Shown here: positions 55,010 through 64,000 of the stretch, piece by piece
How positions within the stretch are numbered: position 1 is the stretch's first letter
Layout of the letters: every line of letters starts with the position of its first letter
Assembly: GCF_018732085.1 (NCBI RefSeq)
Contig: NZ_CP076103.1
Span: 5,394,001 to 5,458,000, forward strand
Reading direction: 5' to 3'
Length of the DNA: 64,000 nucleotides
Source of the DNA: Lysobacter capsici
GTDB lineage: Bacteria > Pseudomonadota > Gammaproteobacteria > Xanthomonadales > Xanthomonadaceae
Position numbers and translations under genes: made by a program
Notes under the pieces: model-generated
Database searches by the model: none
Told to the model about the DNA's origin: nothing
Seen by the model: only the letters and a program-made list of their open reading frames with translations

Positions 55010-58000
55010 TCACCACTGGATACCGGCGCCGACCGAGAAGCCCCAGTCGCGCGCGGTGTTTCCGCTCGCCTGGGCCTTGTAGACCCAGCGGCCGTTCTCG
55101 GTGATGCCCGACAGGCCCACGGCCATGCCGTATTCGCCCTGATAGCCGCCGGCCGCCAGCGCGAGCATGCTCTTGCCCGGCAGATAGGCCTGCGGCAGAC
55201 CCGCCATGGCCATCGCCGAGGACGTGCCGGCACGGAAGTCGCGGCGCAAGGTCCACACATCGTTGTCGAACTTCTCGAAACGCGCGTCGGTATACGCCTT
55301 GGATTGGTCGATGGCGTGGTTCACCCCGGCGTTGAGCTGGCTCACGTTGACCGCATCGGTGCCGGCGATGCCGGGCGACACGCCGGTCAATGTGCGGCCG
55401 CCGACGTTGACCTCGCCGGTGGAGGTGCTATTGCCGACGTAAGCGGCGTTGTAATTGCTCTGCGCGCCCACCGTGGTCGCCGATCCGGAACCCAGCGCGA
55501 CGCTGTTGGCGTGGCTCGCGGTCGCACCGGTACCCAGCGCGGTGCTGGCGTTGCCGCTGGCGGTGCTCTGGTTGCCCACCGCCAGGGCGTTGTTGCCGCT
55601 GGCCGTCGCGCCGTTGCCGCCCGCCGACGAGTTGGTGCCGGTCGGTTGCGGCTTGACGAGGTTGCCTTCCTGGCTGACCTGGAACATGCCGTCGGAACCG
55701 TTCTGCACGCTGCTGATGCGGCCGTCGAAGCTGTTGACGGTGGTGGTGAGGTTGGCGACGTTGCCTTCGACCTGGGTGATGCGGCCATCGAAGCTGTTGA
55801 CGGTGCCGCTGAGGTTGGCGATATCGCCCTCGACGTTGGTCACGCGTCCGTCCAGCGCGTTGACCGCCTGGTTGGTCGCGTGCAGCTGCGAGCCGTTGAC
55901 CGCATCGGTCGAGGTGTCCGACAAGCGTCCCGCGGCGACATTGGTGATGGTGCGTTCGGCGCCCACGCCGCCCACGCTCACCGTTCCCACCGGCGCGGCG
56001 CCGGCGAAGTTGTACGTGGTGCCGGCGATGGTGGCGCTGGCGGTGCCCACCGCCGCGCCGGTGGTGGAACCCGCGCCCAACGCGACGCTGTTGGCGTCGC
56101 CCGCGGTGGCGCCGGTGCCGATCGCCACCGCGTCGGCGGCGGTGGCGCTGGCGTTCACGCCCGAAGCGATCGCGCCGGTCGCGGTGGCGCCGTTGTTGGC
56201 GTAGTTGCCGCCCTGCACGCCGCCGTCGTTGACGCTGTAGTAATGCGCGGTACCGGAGGAAACCGCCTGATTCAACTGATCCAGGTTCACCGCGTCGCTG
56301 CCGTTGACGCCGGCGGCCACGTTGGTGATGGTGGTGCCGCCGGCATTGATGCCGACATTGGTGATGCTGGGGCCGCCGGCGATGGTCAGGCCGTTGGTGG
56401 TGATCGTGGTATTGCCGACCACCACGCTGTTGAAACTCGGGTCGGGGACCACGCCGACCGTCAAGGTGCCGGAGGCGTCGTCGTAGGCGACCGTGGCGTT
56501 GCTGCCGGCGGCGACGGTCAAGGTTTCGTTGGGCGCGATATTGCCGCTGTTGGCACCGGCGGTGATGTTCCAGCCGGCGGTGGCGTTGTTGTTGACCTGG
56601 GTCAGCGCGTCCTGGACGTTGGTGTAGCTGTTGCCGCCCACCGCCAGCCCCGCGGTCAGCGTGTGCGTGGTCGGATCGTAGACCGAAGTACCGCCCAGCG
56701 AAGCGGCGGTGCTGTTGCCCAACTGATCCAGGTTGACGCCCAGCGCGCTCACCGCCTGATTGGTGGAGAACAACTGGGAACCGTTGATCGCATCGGTGGA
56801 ACCGCCTGACACGCGCCCCGCGGCGACATTGGTGATGGTGCGTTCGGCGCCGATCGCACCGACGCTGACCGTGCTGGTCGGCGTGGTTCCGGCGTAGTTG
56901 TAGGTCACCGCGTCGATGGTGTCGCTGCTCGTCGCCACGACGGTACCGGTGACCGAACCCGAGCCTAGCGCCACATCGCCGGCCTGCGCGCCGGCGACCG
57001 CGCCGTTGCCCACGGCGGTGCCGCCGGCGACCGTCGCGCTGGCGCCCACGCCCGCGGCCAACGCGTTGACGCCGCTCGCGCCGTCGTTGTTGTAGTTGCC
57101 GCCGGCGACGCCGTTGTCGTTGACGCTGTAGTAATGCGTGCGCACCGCGTCGGTGGCGTCGGTCAGCTGGCTGACATTGACCGCGTCGGTGCCCGCCACG
57201 CCCGGCGCGACGTTGTTGATGACCAGGCCGCCGGCGTTGATGCCCGTTGTGGTGATACTCGGCCCGCCGGTGATGGTCAACCCGTTGTGGTTCAGCACCG
57301 TGCTGCCGGCGGTGACGCTGTTGACGGTGATGTCGTCGGCCAGGTCGAAGCTGACGTTATCGCTGGCCGCGGTCTTGCTGACCACGATATTGCCGTCGGT
57401 GTTGTTGAGATCGACCGCTTCGCCCGGCGCCACGTTGCTGGCGTTGGCGCCCTGCGCGCTGACATTCCAGCCCGCGTTGGCCGTGGTCGCGACCTGTTCG
57501 ACCGCCTGGTTGGTCGCGTACAACTGCGAACCGTTGATCGCATCGGTCGAGCCGCCCGACACCCGTCCGGCGGCGACGTTGGTGATCGTTCGCTCCGCGC
57601 CGACGGCGCCGACGCTGACCGTGCTGGTCGGCGCGATACCCGCGTAGTTGTACGCGGTCCCGGCGATGGTATCGCCGGTCGTCGCCACGACCGTGCCGGT
57701 GACCGAACCCGAGCCCAGCGCCACGTCGCCCACCTGGGTCGCGGCGGTCGCACCGAAGCCTACCGCGGTCGCGCCGTCGGTGGCGGCGGTCGCGCCCACG
57801 CCCGCGGCCAACGCGTTGACCCCGCTCGCGCCGTCGTTGTTGTAGTTGCCGCCGGCGACGCCGTTGTCGTTGACGCTGTAGTAATGCGTGCGCACCGCGT
57901 CGGTGGCGTCGGTCAGCTGGCTGACGTTGACCGCGTCAGTGCCGGCCACGCCCGGCGCGACGTTGCTGATGACCAGGCCGCCGGCATTGATGCCGGAGGT

Positions 58001-61000
58001 GGTGACGCTCGGCCCGCCGGTGATGGTCAACCCGTTGTTGTTCAACACCGTGTTGCCGGCAGTGACGCTGTTGACGGTGATGTCGTCGGCCAGGTCGAAG
58101 CTGACGTTATCGCTGGCCGCGGTCTTGCTGACCACGATATTGCCGTCGGTGTTGTTGAGATCGACCGCTTCGCCCGGCGCCACGTTGCTGGCGTTGCCGC
58201 CCTGCGCGCTGACGTTCCAGCCCGCGTTGGCCGTGGTCGCGACCTGTTCGATCGCCTGGTTGGTCGCGTACAACTGCGAACCGTTGATTGCATCGGTCGA
58301 GGCATCGGAGATCCGGCCGGCGGCGACGTTGGTGATCGTGCGCTCCGCGCCGACAGCGCCGACGCTGACCGTGCTGGTCGGCGCGACGCCGGCGAAGTTG
58401 TAGGTCGTGCCGTTGATCGTCGTGCCTGGCGTCGCCACCGCCGCCGCCGTTACCGAACCCGAACCCAGCGCGACAGCGCCCGCCTGCGCCGCGGCGCTGT
58501 TGGCGCCGAGCGCGATGGCGTTGTCCGCGCCGGCGGCCGCGGAGGTGCCGAAGGCAAGCGCGCTGGCGCCGGTGGCGTTGGCGGTGTTGCCCAGCGCCAC
58601 CGCGCCGAGGCCATTGGCGAGGTTAGTGTTGCCGAGCGCCACCGCGCCGTTGCCGGTGGCGGTGTTGTTCGCGCCCACGCCCACCGCGCCGGTGCCGCTG
58701 ACGGTGTTCGGATCGCCGATCGCCACGGCGCCATCGCCGTTGACGCTCTGGCTCTCGCCGATCGCCACCGCGCCGGTACCGCCGAGCACCTGCGAGTTGC
58801 GACCGATCGCGACCGAACCCGGACCGGCCGCCGCCGTCACCGTGTTGGTGTCGCCCAGCGCCACGGTCGAGGCCGCCAGCGCCCGCGTGGACGCGCCGAT
58901 CGCGGTCGCGCGCGCCGCGGTGGCGCTCGCGCCGGGGCCGATCGCCGACGCTCCCTCGCCGGATGCGCTGGCGAACTCGCCGAGCGCCAGGCTGTTGGTG
59001 GCGCTGGCATTGGCGAAGGCGCCGACGGCCGTGGACCCGCTGACTCCCGATGCCGAAGCGTTGACGCCGATCGCGACGCTGCTGACCGCCGAGGCCGCGG
59101 TGCCGGTGCCGAGCGCGACCGCATCGCCGCCCGATGCGTTGGCCTGATAGCCCTGCGCCACGGCCTGATCGCCCGAGGCCGTGGCGGCGATGCCGGCGGC
59201 CATCGAATTGGCGCCGGTCGCGCCGTCGTTGAGGTAGTTCGCGCCGTGCGTGCCGCCGTCGTTGACGCTGTAGTAGTGCAGCGGCGTGCTGGCCGCGATG
59301 GCATCGATCGCCCGGTTGGTCGCGTACAGCTGCGAACCGTTGATCGCATCGGTGGAGGTATCGGAAATCCGGCCCGCCGCCACGTTGGTGATGGTGCGCT
59401 CGTTGCCGAGCGCGCCCACGCTGACCGTGCTGGTCGGCGCGATGCCGGCGAAGTTGTAGGTCGTGCCGCCGATGACGATGCCGGGCGTCGCAACCGCGGC
59501 CGCCGTCGTCGAACCCGAACCCAGCGCCACGTCGCGTGCGTTGTTGGCCACGGCGGTGTCGCCGAAAGCGACCGCGCCCGCCGCCAGCGCGCGGCTGGTG
59601 CTGCCGATGGCGACGCTGCCCTGGCCGACCACGGTGTTCTGGAAACCGATGCCGACCGCGCCCTGCGCCGCCGTGCCGGCCACGCCGACCGCCTGGCCGC
59701 CGCCGCCGACCATGTTGGTGTTGCCGATGCCGATCGAGCCGTTGCCGGTGGCGGTGTTGTCCAGGCCCTGCGCCACCGCGCCGTTGCCGCTGGCGGTGTT
59801 GGGATCGCCGATCGCCACCGCGCCGTTGCCGCTGGCGAAGTTGCCGGCGCCGATGGCGACCGCGCGGCCGCCGGTGGCGCGCGAACCGTTGCCGATCGCC
59901 ACGGCGTCGGCCGCGTCGGCGATCGTGACGTTGCCCATCGCGATCGCGTTGTTGGCGGTCGCGTTGGCCCCGGTGCCGATCGCGAGCGCGTTCTGCCCGG
60001 TGGCCTGGGCCAGCGCCGATATCGCCAAGGCATTGACGCCGGTCGCACTGGTGTCGGCGCCCAGCGCTATCGCATTGACCGCGCCGGAGGTGCTGTTGCG
60101 TCCGATCGCGATCGCGCTTTGTGCGCTCGACACCGCGCTCGGCCCCACGGCGACGGCATCGGTTGCCGTCGCCCGGCTCAGGCGTCCCATCGCGATCGCG
60201 TATTGCTGGGTCGCGGTGACGTCCGTGCCGATGGCGATCGAACCGATCCCGGTGGCGCCGGTTCCGGCGGCCGTGCGCGAGCCGAGATAGATCGAATTCA
60301 ACGGCGTCGCGATCGACTGGAAGCCGATGGCGATGGCGTTCTGGCCGCCCGCGGCGGCGCTGGTGCCTTGCGCGATCGCATCGAGCACCGCCGCGTTGGC
60401 CTGGAAGCCTACCGCCACGCTGCGCAAGCCGGTCGCGTTGGCGCTGCGGCCGAACGCGGACGCGTTGACCCCGGCGGCGACCGACGCGTATCCGACCGCG
60501 GTGCTGCTGTTGGCGCCGGCATTCGCGCTGGTGCCGATCGCGACGCCGAAGCTGTCGGCCGTCACCGCACTGGTGCCGATCGCGATGGACAGGCCACCCA
60601 TCGCCCGGGTCTGGGTGCCGATGGCGAGGGAGTTGTCGGTCGCGGCGGTCACGTCGGTGCCGATTCCGATGGCGCCCGCGCCCAACGCGCCCGTCGCGCC
60701 GGCGCTGCGCGCGCCCAGATAGATGGCATTGGTGCCGGCGGAATAGGCCTGGAATCCGAGCGAGATGGAATTCTGCGCGGCGCTGTGAGCGGCATAGCCC
60801 ACCGCGAGCCCGCCGAGCACGTCGGAGGTCGCCAGCGAACCCAGCGCGGTCGCGCCGATCCCCGACGCCCTGGAACTCAGGCCCATGCACGAGGCGGTAC
60901 CGTTGTAAGCGTTGAACGGCGCCACGCTGCAATCCACCGCCTGCGCCTGCGCCGACGGGGACCATCCGGTCGCGCCCATCGCCAGCAGCGCGGTCATGAC

Positions 61001-61138
61001 GGCCGCGCTCAGGCTCGCCGCCGATCGCGCGGCCTTGCGCCGCCCGCGCGATGCCTTGCCGCCGCCCGCGGCCAATTCCGACGCGACCACCAACCGGTCG
61101 AGCGAGCGGCTCCATACAACGCTATAGATTTTGTTCAT
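55010..61138 (-). CDS. Trimeric autotransporter adhesin (YadA-like, type Vc)
   Basis: 2042 aa from the ATG at 61138. The N-terminus is an extended signal (ESPR; MNKIYSVVWSRSLDRLVVAS) ending AQAQA. Then come long stretches of YadA head repeats with SxAIGxxA turns (about 80-680 and again before each stalk), HYYSVND-type neck/HIM motifs and stalk segments with GINAGGLVI and TDAVNVSQL. The C-terminal YadA anchor (about 1950-2042) ends in the outer membrane barrel and a final Trp (GFSVGAGIQW). Three copies form one fibre that binds surfaces or other cells. The long tandem modules are listed separately. It heads an operon with the TpgA-like and DUF4019 genes. Confidence 0.93.
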   Translation of the reverse strand: MNKIYSVVWSRSLDRLVVASELAAGGGKASRGRRKAARSAASLSAAVMTALLAMGATGWSPSAQAQAVDCSVAPFNAYNGTASCMGLSSRASGIGATALGSLATSDVLGGLAVGYAAHSAAQNSISLGFQAYSAGTNAIYLGARSAGATGALGAGAIGIGTDVTAATDNSLAIGTQTRAMGGLSIAIGTSAVTADSFGVAIGTSANAGANSSTAVGYASVAAGVNASAFGRSANATGLRSVAVGFQANAAVLDAIAQGTSAAAGGQNAIAIGFQSIATPLNSIYLGSRTAAGTGATGIGSIAIGTDVTATQQYAIAMGRLSRATATDAVAVGPSAVSSAQSAIAIGRNSTSGAVNAIALGADTSATGVNALAISALAQATGQNALAIGTGANATANNAIAMGNVTIADAADAVAIGNGSRATGGRAVAIGAGNFASGNGAVAIGDPNTASGNGAVAQGLDNTATGNGSIGIGNTNMVGGGGQAVGVAGTAAQGAVGIGFQNTVVGQGSVAIGSTSRALAAGAVAFGDTAVANNARDVALGSGSTTAAAVATPGIVIGGTTYNFAGIAPTSTVSVGALGNERTITNVAAGRISDTSTDAINGSQLYATNRAIDAIAASTPLHYYSVNDGGTHGANYLNDGATGANSMAAGIAATASGDQAVAQGYQANASGGDAVALGTGTAASAVSSVAIGVNASASGVSGSTAVGAFANASATNSLALGEFASASGEGASAIGPGASATAARATAIGASTRALAASTVALGDTNTVTAAAGPGSVAIGRNSQVLGGTGAVAIGESQSVNGDGAVAIGDPNTVSGTGAVGVGANNTATGNGAVALGNTNLANGLGAVALGNTANATGASALAFGTSAAAGADNAIALGANSAAAQAGAVALGSGSVTAAAVATPGTTINGTTYNFAGVAPTSTVSVGAVGAERTITNVAAGRISDASTDAINGSQLYATNQAIEQVATTANAGWNVSAQGGNASNVAPGEAVDLNNTDGNIVVSKTAASDNVSFDLADDITVNSVTAGNTVLNNNGLTITGGPSVTTSGINAGGLVISNVAPGVAGTDAVNVSQLTDATDAVRTHYYSVNDNGVAGGNYNNDGASGVNALAAGVGATAATDGATAVGFGATAATQVGDVALGSGSVTGTVVATTGDTIAGTAYNYAGIAPTSTVSVGAVGAERTITNVAAGRVSGGSTDAINGSQLYATNQAVEQVATTANAGWNVSAQGANASNVAPGEAVDLNNTDGNIVVSKTAASDNVSFDLADDITVNSVTAGSTVLNHNGLTITGGPSITTTGINAGGLVINNVAPGVAGTDAVNVSQLTDATDAVRTHYYSVNDNGVAGGNYNNDGASGVNALAAGVGASATVAGGTAVGNGAVAGAQAGDVALGSGSVTGTVVATSSDTIDAVTYNYAGTTPTSTVSVGAIGAERTITNVAAGRVSGGSTDAINGSQLFSTNQAVSALGVNLDQLGNSTAASLGGTSVYDPTTHTLTAGLAVGGNSYTNVQDALTQVNNNATAGWNITAGANSGNIAPNETLTVAAGSNATVAYDDASGTLTVGVVPDPSFNSVVVGNTTITTNGLTIAGGPSITNVGINAGGTTITNVAAGVNGSDAVNLDQLNQAVSSGTAHYYSVNDGGVQGGNYANNGATATGAIASGVNASATAADAVAIGTGATAGDANSVALGAGSTTGAAVGTASATIAGTTYNFAGAAPVGTVSVGGVGAERTITNVAAGRLSDTSTDAVNGSQLHATNQAVNALDGRVTNVEGDIANLSGTVNSFDGRITQVEGNVANLTTTVNSFDGRISSVQNGSDGMFQVSQEGNLVKPQPTGTNSSAGGNGATASGNNALAVGNQSTASGNASTALGTGATASHANSVALGSGSATTVGAQSNYNAAYVGNSTSTGEVNVGGRTLTGVSPGIAGTDAVNVSQLNAGVNHAIDQSKAYTDARFEKFDNDVWTLRRDFRAGTSSAMAMAGLPQAYLPGKSMLALAAGGYQGEYGMAVGLSGITENGRWVYKAQASGNTARDWGFSVGAGIQW
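57091..58440. repeat. 750-bp in-frame module repeated in the adhesin stalk
   Basis: The segment beginning TGTAGTTGCCGCCGGCGACG at 57091 reappears nearly unchanged at 57841, so the module of about 600 well-conserved bases (57091-57690 and 57841-58440) has a 750-bp period, exactly 250 codons. Each copy encodes HYYSVNDNGVAGGNYNNDGA, NGINAGG-type and TDAVNVSQLTDATDAVRTHY stretches. Near-identity at the DNA level implies recent duplication or gene conversion, and copy number may differ between strains. Confidence 0.8.
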
Positions 61139-62201
61139 TGCTTGTTTCCCCAGTGACAAGCCGATGCGACGGCCTGTGGGATGAAGGTGATATGGCGTTG
61201 CCCGTGAGCCCTTGCGACGACGACCGCGACGATCGGTCCTTGCCGTTGACCACGATCGATCCAGCGCGACGCCGGTCACGCGGTGGGTTTCGCCGTCGGC
61301 CCGGGCGCTGCGCGGGCCGGACGACGGCCTCGCCGGAACCGCGTCGATTCGGACGGATCGCGGTGTCGGCGCGCCCGGGATCGCCCGCTCGCGACCCGTA
61401 CCCATCGACACCGTCGGCGCCGGCCGGCGCGGGCGCCTGCGTCGCTCCGGATGTCGGCTGCGCCGCATACCGCGACAAATCCTCGATCCACGCTGCGTGC
61501 CGACGCATCGCGCTGCGCACGTCGATTGAATGCTGCATGCGCGGTCCGTTGCGTTGGCGGTCCCAAGCGCGCGTCCGGTGTTGTTCGAAGCCGCGCATCT
61601 GATCGGTCGTGGCGAACACTAGCGAGCGAAACTCGTGATTACACGCACAAGGATTCACGAATAATTTCCGGCGACGCGCGCTGCGATCGCCGGCAACGAG
61701 ACGTCCGACCGACTCGCCGTGAACGATGACCGCTTGCGCTGTGTTCGACCGCACGCGGCCGCGCGCGATCGCGACGCGATCGTGTCGTCGCGATGACGAT
61801 GGCGGCCGCGATCTTCACCGCCGCGATGCCCGCCAGCGAAGCCATCGGCCCGATTCGTCGGTTCGCCGGCCGAGCGCGTCCAGGCGCATGCGCTCGATGA
61901 TTTCCCTTCCTCACCACAGGTGAGAAATCCAATCGACGCGAGCGGCGCGGCGTGTTCGTGCCGATAAACCGCGAAAAAGAGCGACCTTCATCGCGATTTC
62001 TTGTCGAGGCAAGGAGTTCCACGTTGCCGTATCGCAACGCGGTGCTAGGCTGTCCATCGATGGTCATCCAAGGAATGAGGCCGTCGCGCCGCGCCATCGG
62101 GCACGAGCATCACAACAGGGTGTCCGCCGCTGTCCGGCCCGCCCGCCGTCCAGCGCGCCCGCCTCGCAGCCATCAACCGCGTCCTGGTATCAACCGCAGC
62201 G
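61139..62201. promoter_or_regulatory. 1063-bp divergent region before adhesin and kinase
   Basis: This is the longest gap with no gene in the window. It separates the adhesin operon (minus) from the histidine kinase (plus). A small palindrome CTCACC-ACA-GGTGAG lies at 61910-61924, an AT-rich stretch at about 61628-61670. A possible sigma-70 pair for the kinase is TTGCCG (62024-62029) and TAGGCT (62046-62051), 16 bp apart. A long adhesin leader is likely. A 152-residue minus-strand frame (61639-62097) is rich in Arg and has no domain. Confidence 0.4.
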
Positions 62202-63674
62202 ATGACCGTCCGCGAATCGTACCCGTCCCTCTGGCATGGCTTCATCGACTGGATGAAACGCGTGCCCACCCGCGCGGCGCGCGACCGACGCAACGCAGTG
62301 ACGCTGCAAGCGATACTCGCGGTCATCGCCGCCGCCACGCTGGTCATGGCGATCGCATCGTGCAGCGCCATGACCGATACGACCGGCGTCGCCGACAACG
62401 GCTTGATGCTGATCGTCAGCGCCTACGCGTGGCTGTGTTTCTGCCTGCTGCGCAATGGATTGTTCCGGCTCTCGACCAGCCTCACCGTCATCGGCGGCCT
62501 GGTCCTGATGGGCATGAGCTATCACGCCTACGGATTGCGCGCGCAGTCCGGGCTGCAGATCACCCAGTTGCTGCCGCTGCTGTGTTCGGGATTGTTCCTG
62601 GGCCGGGCCGCCGCCTGGTGGACCGCCCTGGCCAACGCGGCGACGCTGGCGATAGGCGCGCATACCGACCTGCAACTGGCGACCGATTCCCTGCAGGCCT
62701 CCGACGCCCTGACCAATCTGCTGCTGGCCGGCATGAATTTTCTGGTGCTGGCGACGATCCTCGATCGGCTGATCCTGTCCTCGCAACGCGCGATCAATCG
62801 CAGCGAAGAACTCAACGAACTGTGCCTGGAACTCCAGCACCAGGTCGAAGAGAAGGAACGCGCCTACGAACGCCTGCTGCAAACCCAGAAGATGGAAACC
62901 ATCGGTCGGCTCTCGACCGGCATCGCCCACGACTTCAACGCCATCCTCAGCGTGATCCTGGGCCATGCGACCTCCGTGGACAGGCGCGGCGGTTCCATCG
63001 ACGCGGTGCTTCCGGGGATTCGGCAGGCGGCGCGGCGCGGCGCCACGCTCACCCGGCGCCTGCTCAGCTTCAGCCGGACGCATGTCCGGGAGATATCCAC
63101 CTTCGATCTCGCCCAGGCCGTCGACGAAGTGCGGCCGTTGATCCTGCCGATGTTCCCCCGCGGCATCGAGGTATCGCTGGACACCTCCATCCCCGGCCCG
63201 CTGATCAGCGCGGACCGCGACGAACTGGTGCTGGCGCTGTTGAACATCGCCAGCAACGCCTGCGATGCCATGCCGCGCGGCGGCCGCTTCGCGCTGACCG
63301 TCGAAGCCGACGCGGAGCATGCGTTGCTGCGACTGGAAGACACCGGGACCGGCATGGCGCCCGAGGTGCTCTCGCGCCTGTTCGAGCCGTTCTTCACCAC
63401 CAAGCCGAAAGACAAGGGAACCGGCATCGGCATGGCGACCGTGCATCGCTTCGTGACCGACCACGGCGGCGACATCCATGCCGACAGCGCCCCCGGCCAG
63501 GGCACGCGCATCCGCATCCGATTGCCGCTGGCGTTGCCGGGACGCGAACACGGATACGCGGACGGCGTCGGCGCGGAGATTCCGCGCACCCGTGCGGACG
63601 CTGGCGATCATGAAAACGCACCGTGCGGCCCCGCTGAACCGGCGATCATCGCTTGTCGCGTGGCCGGTTCCTGA
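62202..63674 (+). CDS. Membrane sensor histidine kinase (orphan)
   Basis: 490 aa. About six membrane helices (to about 195) are followed by a coiled coil (EELNELCLELQHQVEEKERA). The HisKA domain has H243 in STGIAHDFNAILSVILGHA, and the ATPase domain has ALLNIASNACDAM (N-box), LRLEDTGTGMAP (G1), FEPFFTTKPKDKGTGIGMAT (F/G2 boxes). HDFN-type H-boxes belong to the NtrB-like HPK4 group. There is no receiver domain and no response regulator next to it, so its partner is elsewhere. The C-terminal ~40 residues beyond the ATPase domain are unusual. Confidence 0.88.
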   Translation: MTVRESYPSLWHGFIDWMKRVPTRAARDRRNAVTLQAILAVIAAATLVMAIASCSAMTDTTGVADNGLMLIVSAYAWLCFCLLRNGLFRLSTSLTVIGGLVLMGMSYHAYGLRAQSGLQITQLLPLLCSGLFLGRAAAWWTALANAATLAIGAHTDLQLATDSLQASDALTNLLLAGMNFLVLATILDRLILSSQRAINRSEELNELCLELQHQVEEKERAYERLLQTQKMETIGRLSTGIAHDFNAILSVILGHATSVDRRGGSIDAVLPGIRQAARRGATLTRRLLSFSRTHVREISTFDLAQAVDEVRPLILPMFPRGIEVSLDTSIPGPLISADRDELVLALLNIASNACDAMPRGGRFALTVEADAEHALLRLEDTGTGMAPEVLSRLFEPFFTTKPKDKGTGIGMATVHRFVTDHGGDIHADSAPGQGTRIRIRLPLALPGREHGYADGVGAEIPRTRADAGDHENAPCGPAEPAIIACRVAGS

Positions 63675-63755
63675 GCGAGGCGGCGACAGGTTTCCGCAAT
63701 CGGTCGGCACTTCCCGATCGGCGCGACTCGACCCGCGCTCCCCGATCGGTCTTGC

Positions 63756-64000
63756 TCAATCGGGGTTCCTTCGCACCCACGCTCCTTCCTGGCTTGCGCC
63801 GAACTGGGTGCCGCCGACCAGCGCCAGCAGACCCAGCGATGTCGCCAGGATCAGGATCCACGGTCGCAGATACCAGGGCTGCGGATTGACAATCCGCAGG
63901 CTGGCCGAGGCCGGCGACCATCGCCCTCCTTGGCTGCGCGCCTGCACTTCGAACAGATGCTCGCCCCACGGGATCGACGTATACAGGATGCTGCGGTTCT
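63756..64000 (-). CDS. C-terminal part of a propeller/Y_Y_Y sensor, apparently truncated
   Basis: The frame enters from the right edge and ends at 63756. The visible 81 residues read as the end of a Y_Y_Y domain (TSIPWGEHLFEVQARSQGGR, then a segment ending WSPASASLRI) and a membrane helix (PQPWYLRPWILILATSLGLL). In two-component regulator propeller proteins this helix is followed by a cytoplasmic kinase, GGDEF or DNA-binding domain. Here only about 20 residues (GGTQFGASQEGAWVRRNPD) follow before the stop, so the output domain is missing. Either the gene is truncated or it signals through another protein, such as the adjacent kinase. Confidence 0.75.
   Translation of the reverse strand, partial: NRSILYTSIPWGEHLFEVQARSQGGRWSPASASLRIVNPQPWYLRPWILILATSLGLLALVGGTQFGASQEGAWVRRNPD

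Noticed and set aside
57134..61156. A 1340-residue open frame on the plus strand
   Set aside because: It is the antisense shadow of the autotransporter gene, made open by its GC-rich repeats. The protein is low-complexity and has no domain.
61639..62097. A 152-residue frame in the adhesin leader region
   Set aside because: It is Arg-rich without a fold, has no ribosome site, and lies where promoters are expected.

Overview
The window is GC-rich chromosomal DNA from a gammaproteobacterium of the Xanthomonadaceae/Lysobacteraceae, most likely Lysobacter or a close relative. This is inferred from several things together: an XVIPCD-type type IV secretion effector, REP-like palindromes built on TGTAGGAGCGGCGCAAGCCG, an acidobacterial-type ECF sigma factor next to a TPR kinase, a trimeric autotransporter with an ESPR leader, and many small secreted proteins. 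I see no rRNA, tRNA, CRISPR array, integrase or insertion sequence.

Layout. 1-5.0 kb: a gene tail, a Tat-exported GH109-like oxidoreductase, a D-serine-deaminase-like PLP enzyme, a small secreted DUF4440-like protein, then about 1 kb of non-coding DNA dominated by a ~570-bp inverted pair of one repeat and a REP hairpin. 5.1-12.1 kb: small proteins, a MocR regulator, a 7TM diguanylate cyclase, DadA (with an apparent AUC start), a frameshifted CPBP protease and a VOC protein. 12.3-18.5 kb: a secreted Cys-rich peptide beside a membrane thioredoxin, two secreted proteins (one with a c-type heme motif) and an acyltransferase. 18.7-22 kb: ECF sigma factor plus Ser/Thr kinase-TPR operon. 22-28 kb: tandem duplicate secreted proteins, a serine hydrolase, a CadC-like regulator and a DUF6289-like peptide. 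28-32 kb: a COG4705 membrane protein, an MFS pump with divergent LysR, and DUF2058.

32.2-41.3 kb is the accessory, conflict-like region. It holds a 157-aa protein resembling toxin-associated domains, an 821-aa protein built like an alpha-helical pore-forming protein, a zinc-ribbon membrane protein, a coiled-coil membrane protein, an orphan Imm32-like protein and an MFS transporter. It ends in a three-gene operon: two paralogous lipoproteins followed by a calpain-like cysteine protease carrying a C-terminal XVIPCD. I read this last unit as an X-T4SS antibacterial effector with duplicated periplasmic immunity proteins, and it is the most interesting system in the window.

41.6-53.9 kb: a periplasmic metallophosphatase, a second ECF operon, a Rid protein with divergent LysR, a SOD-ZIP metal/oxidative stress cluster, a WG-repeat protein operon and an alginate lyase. 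53.5-61.1 kb: a 2042-aa trimeric autotransporter adhesin followed by a BamE-OmpA lipoprotein matching the TpgA partner type, and a DUF4019 protein. 62.2-64 kb: an orphan histidine kinase facing the truncated tail of a propeller-type sensor.
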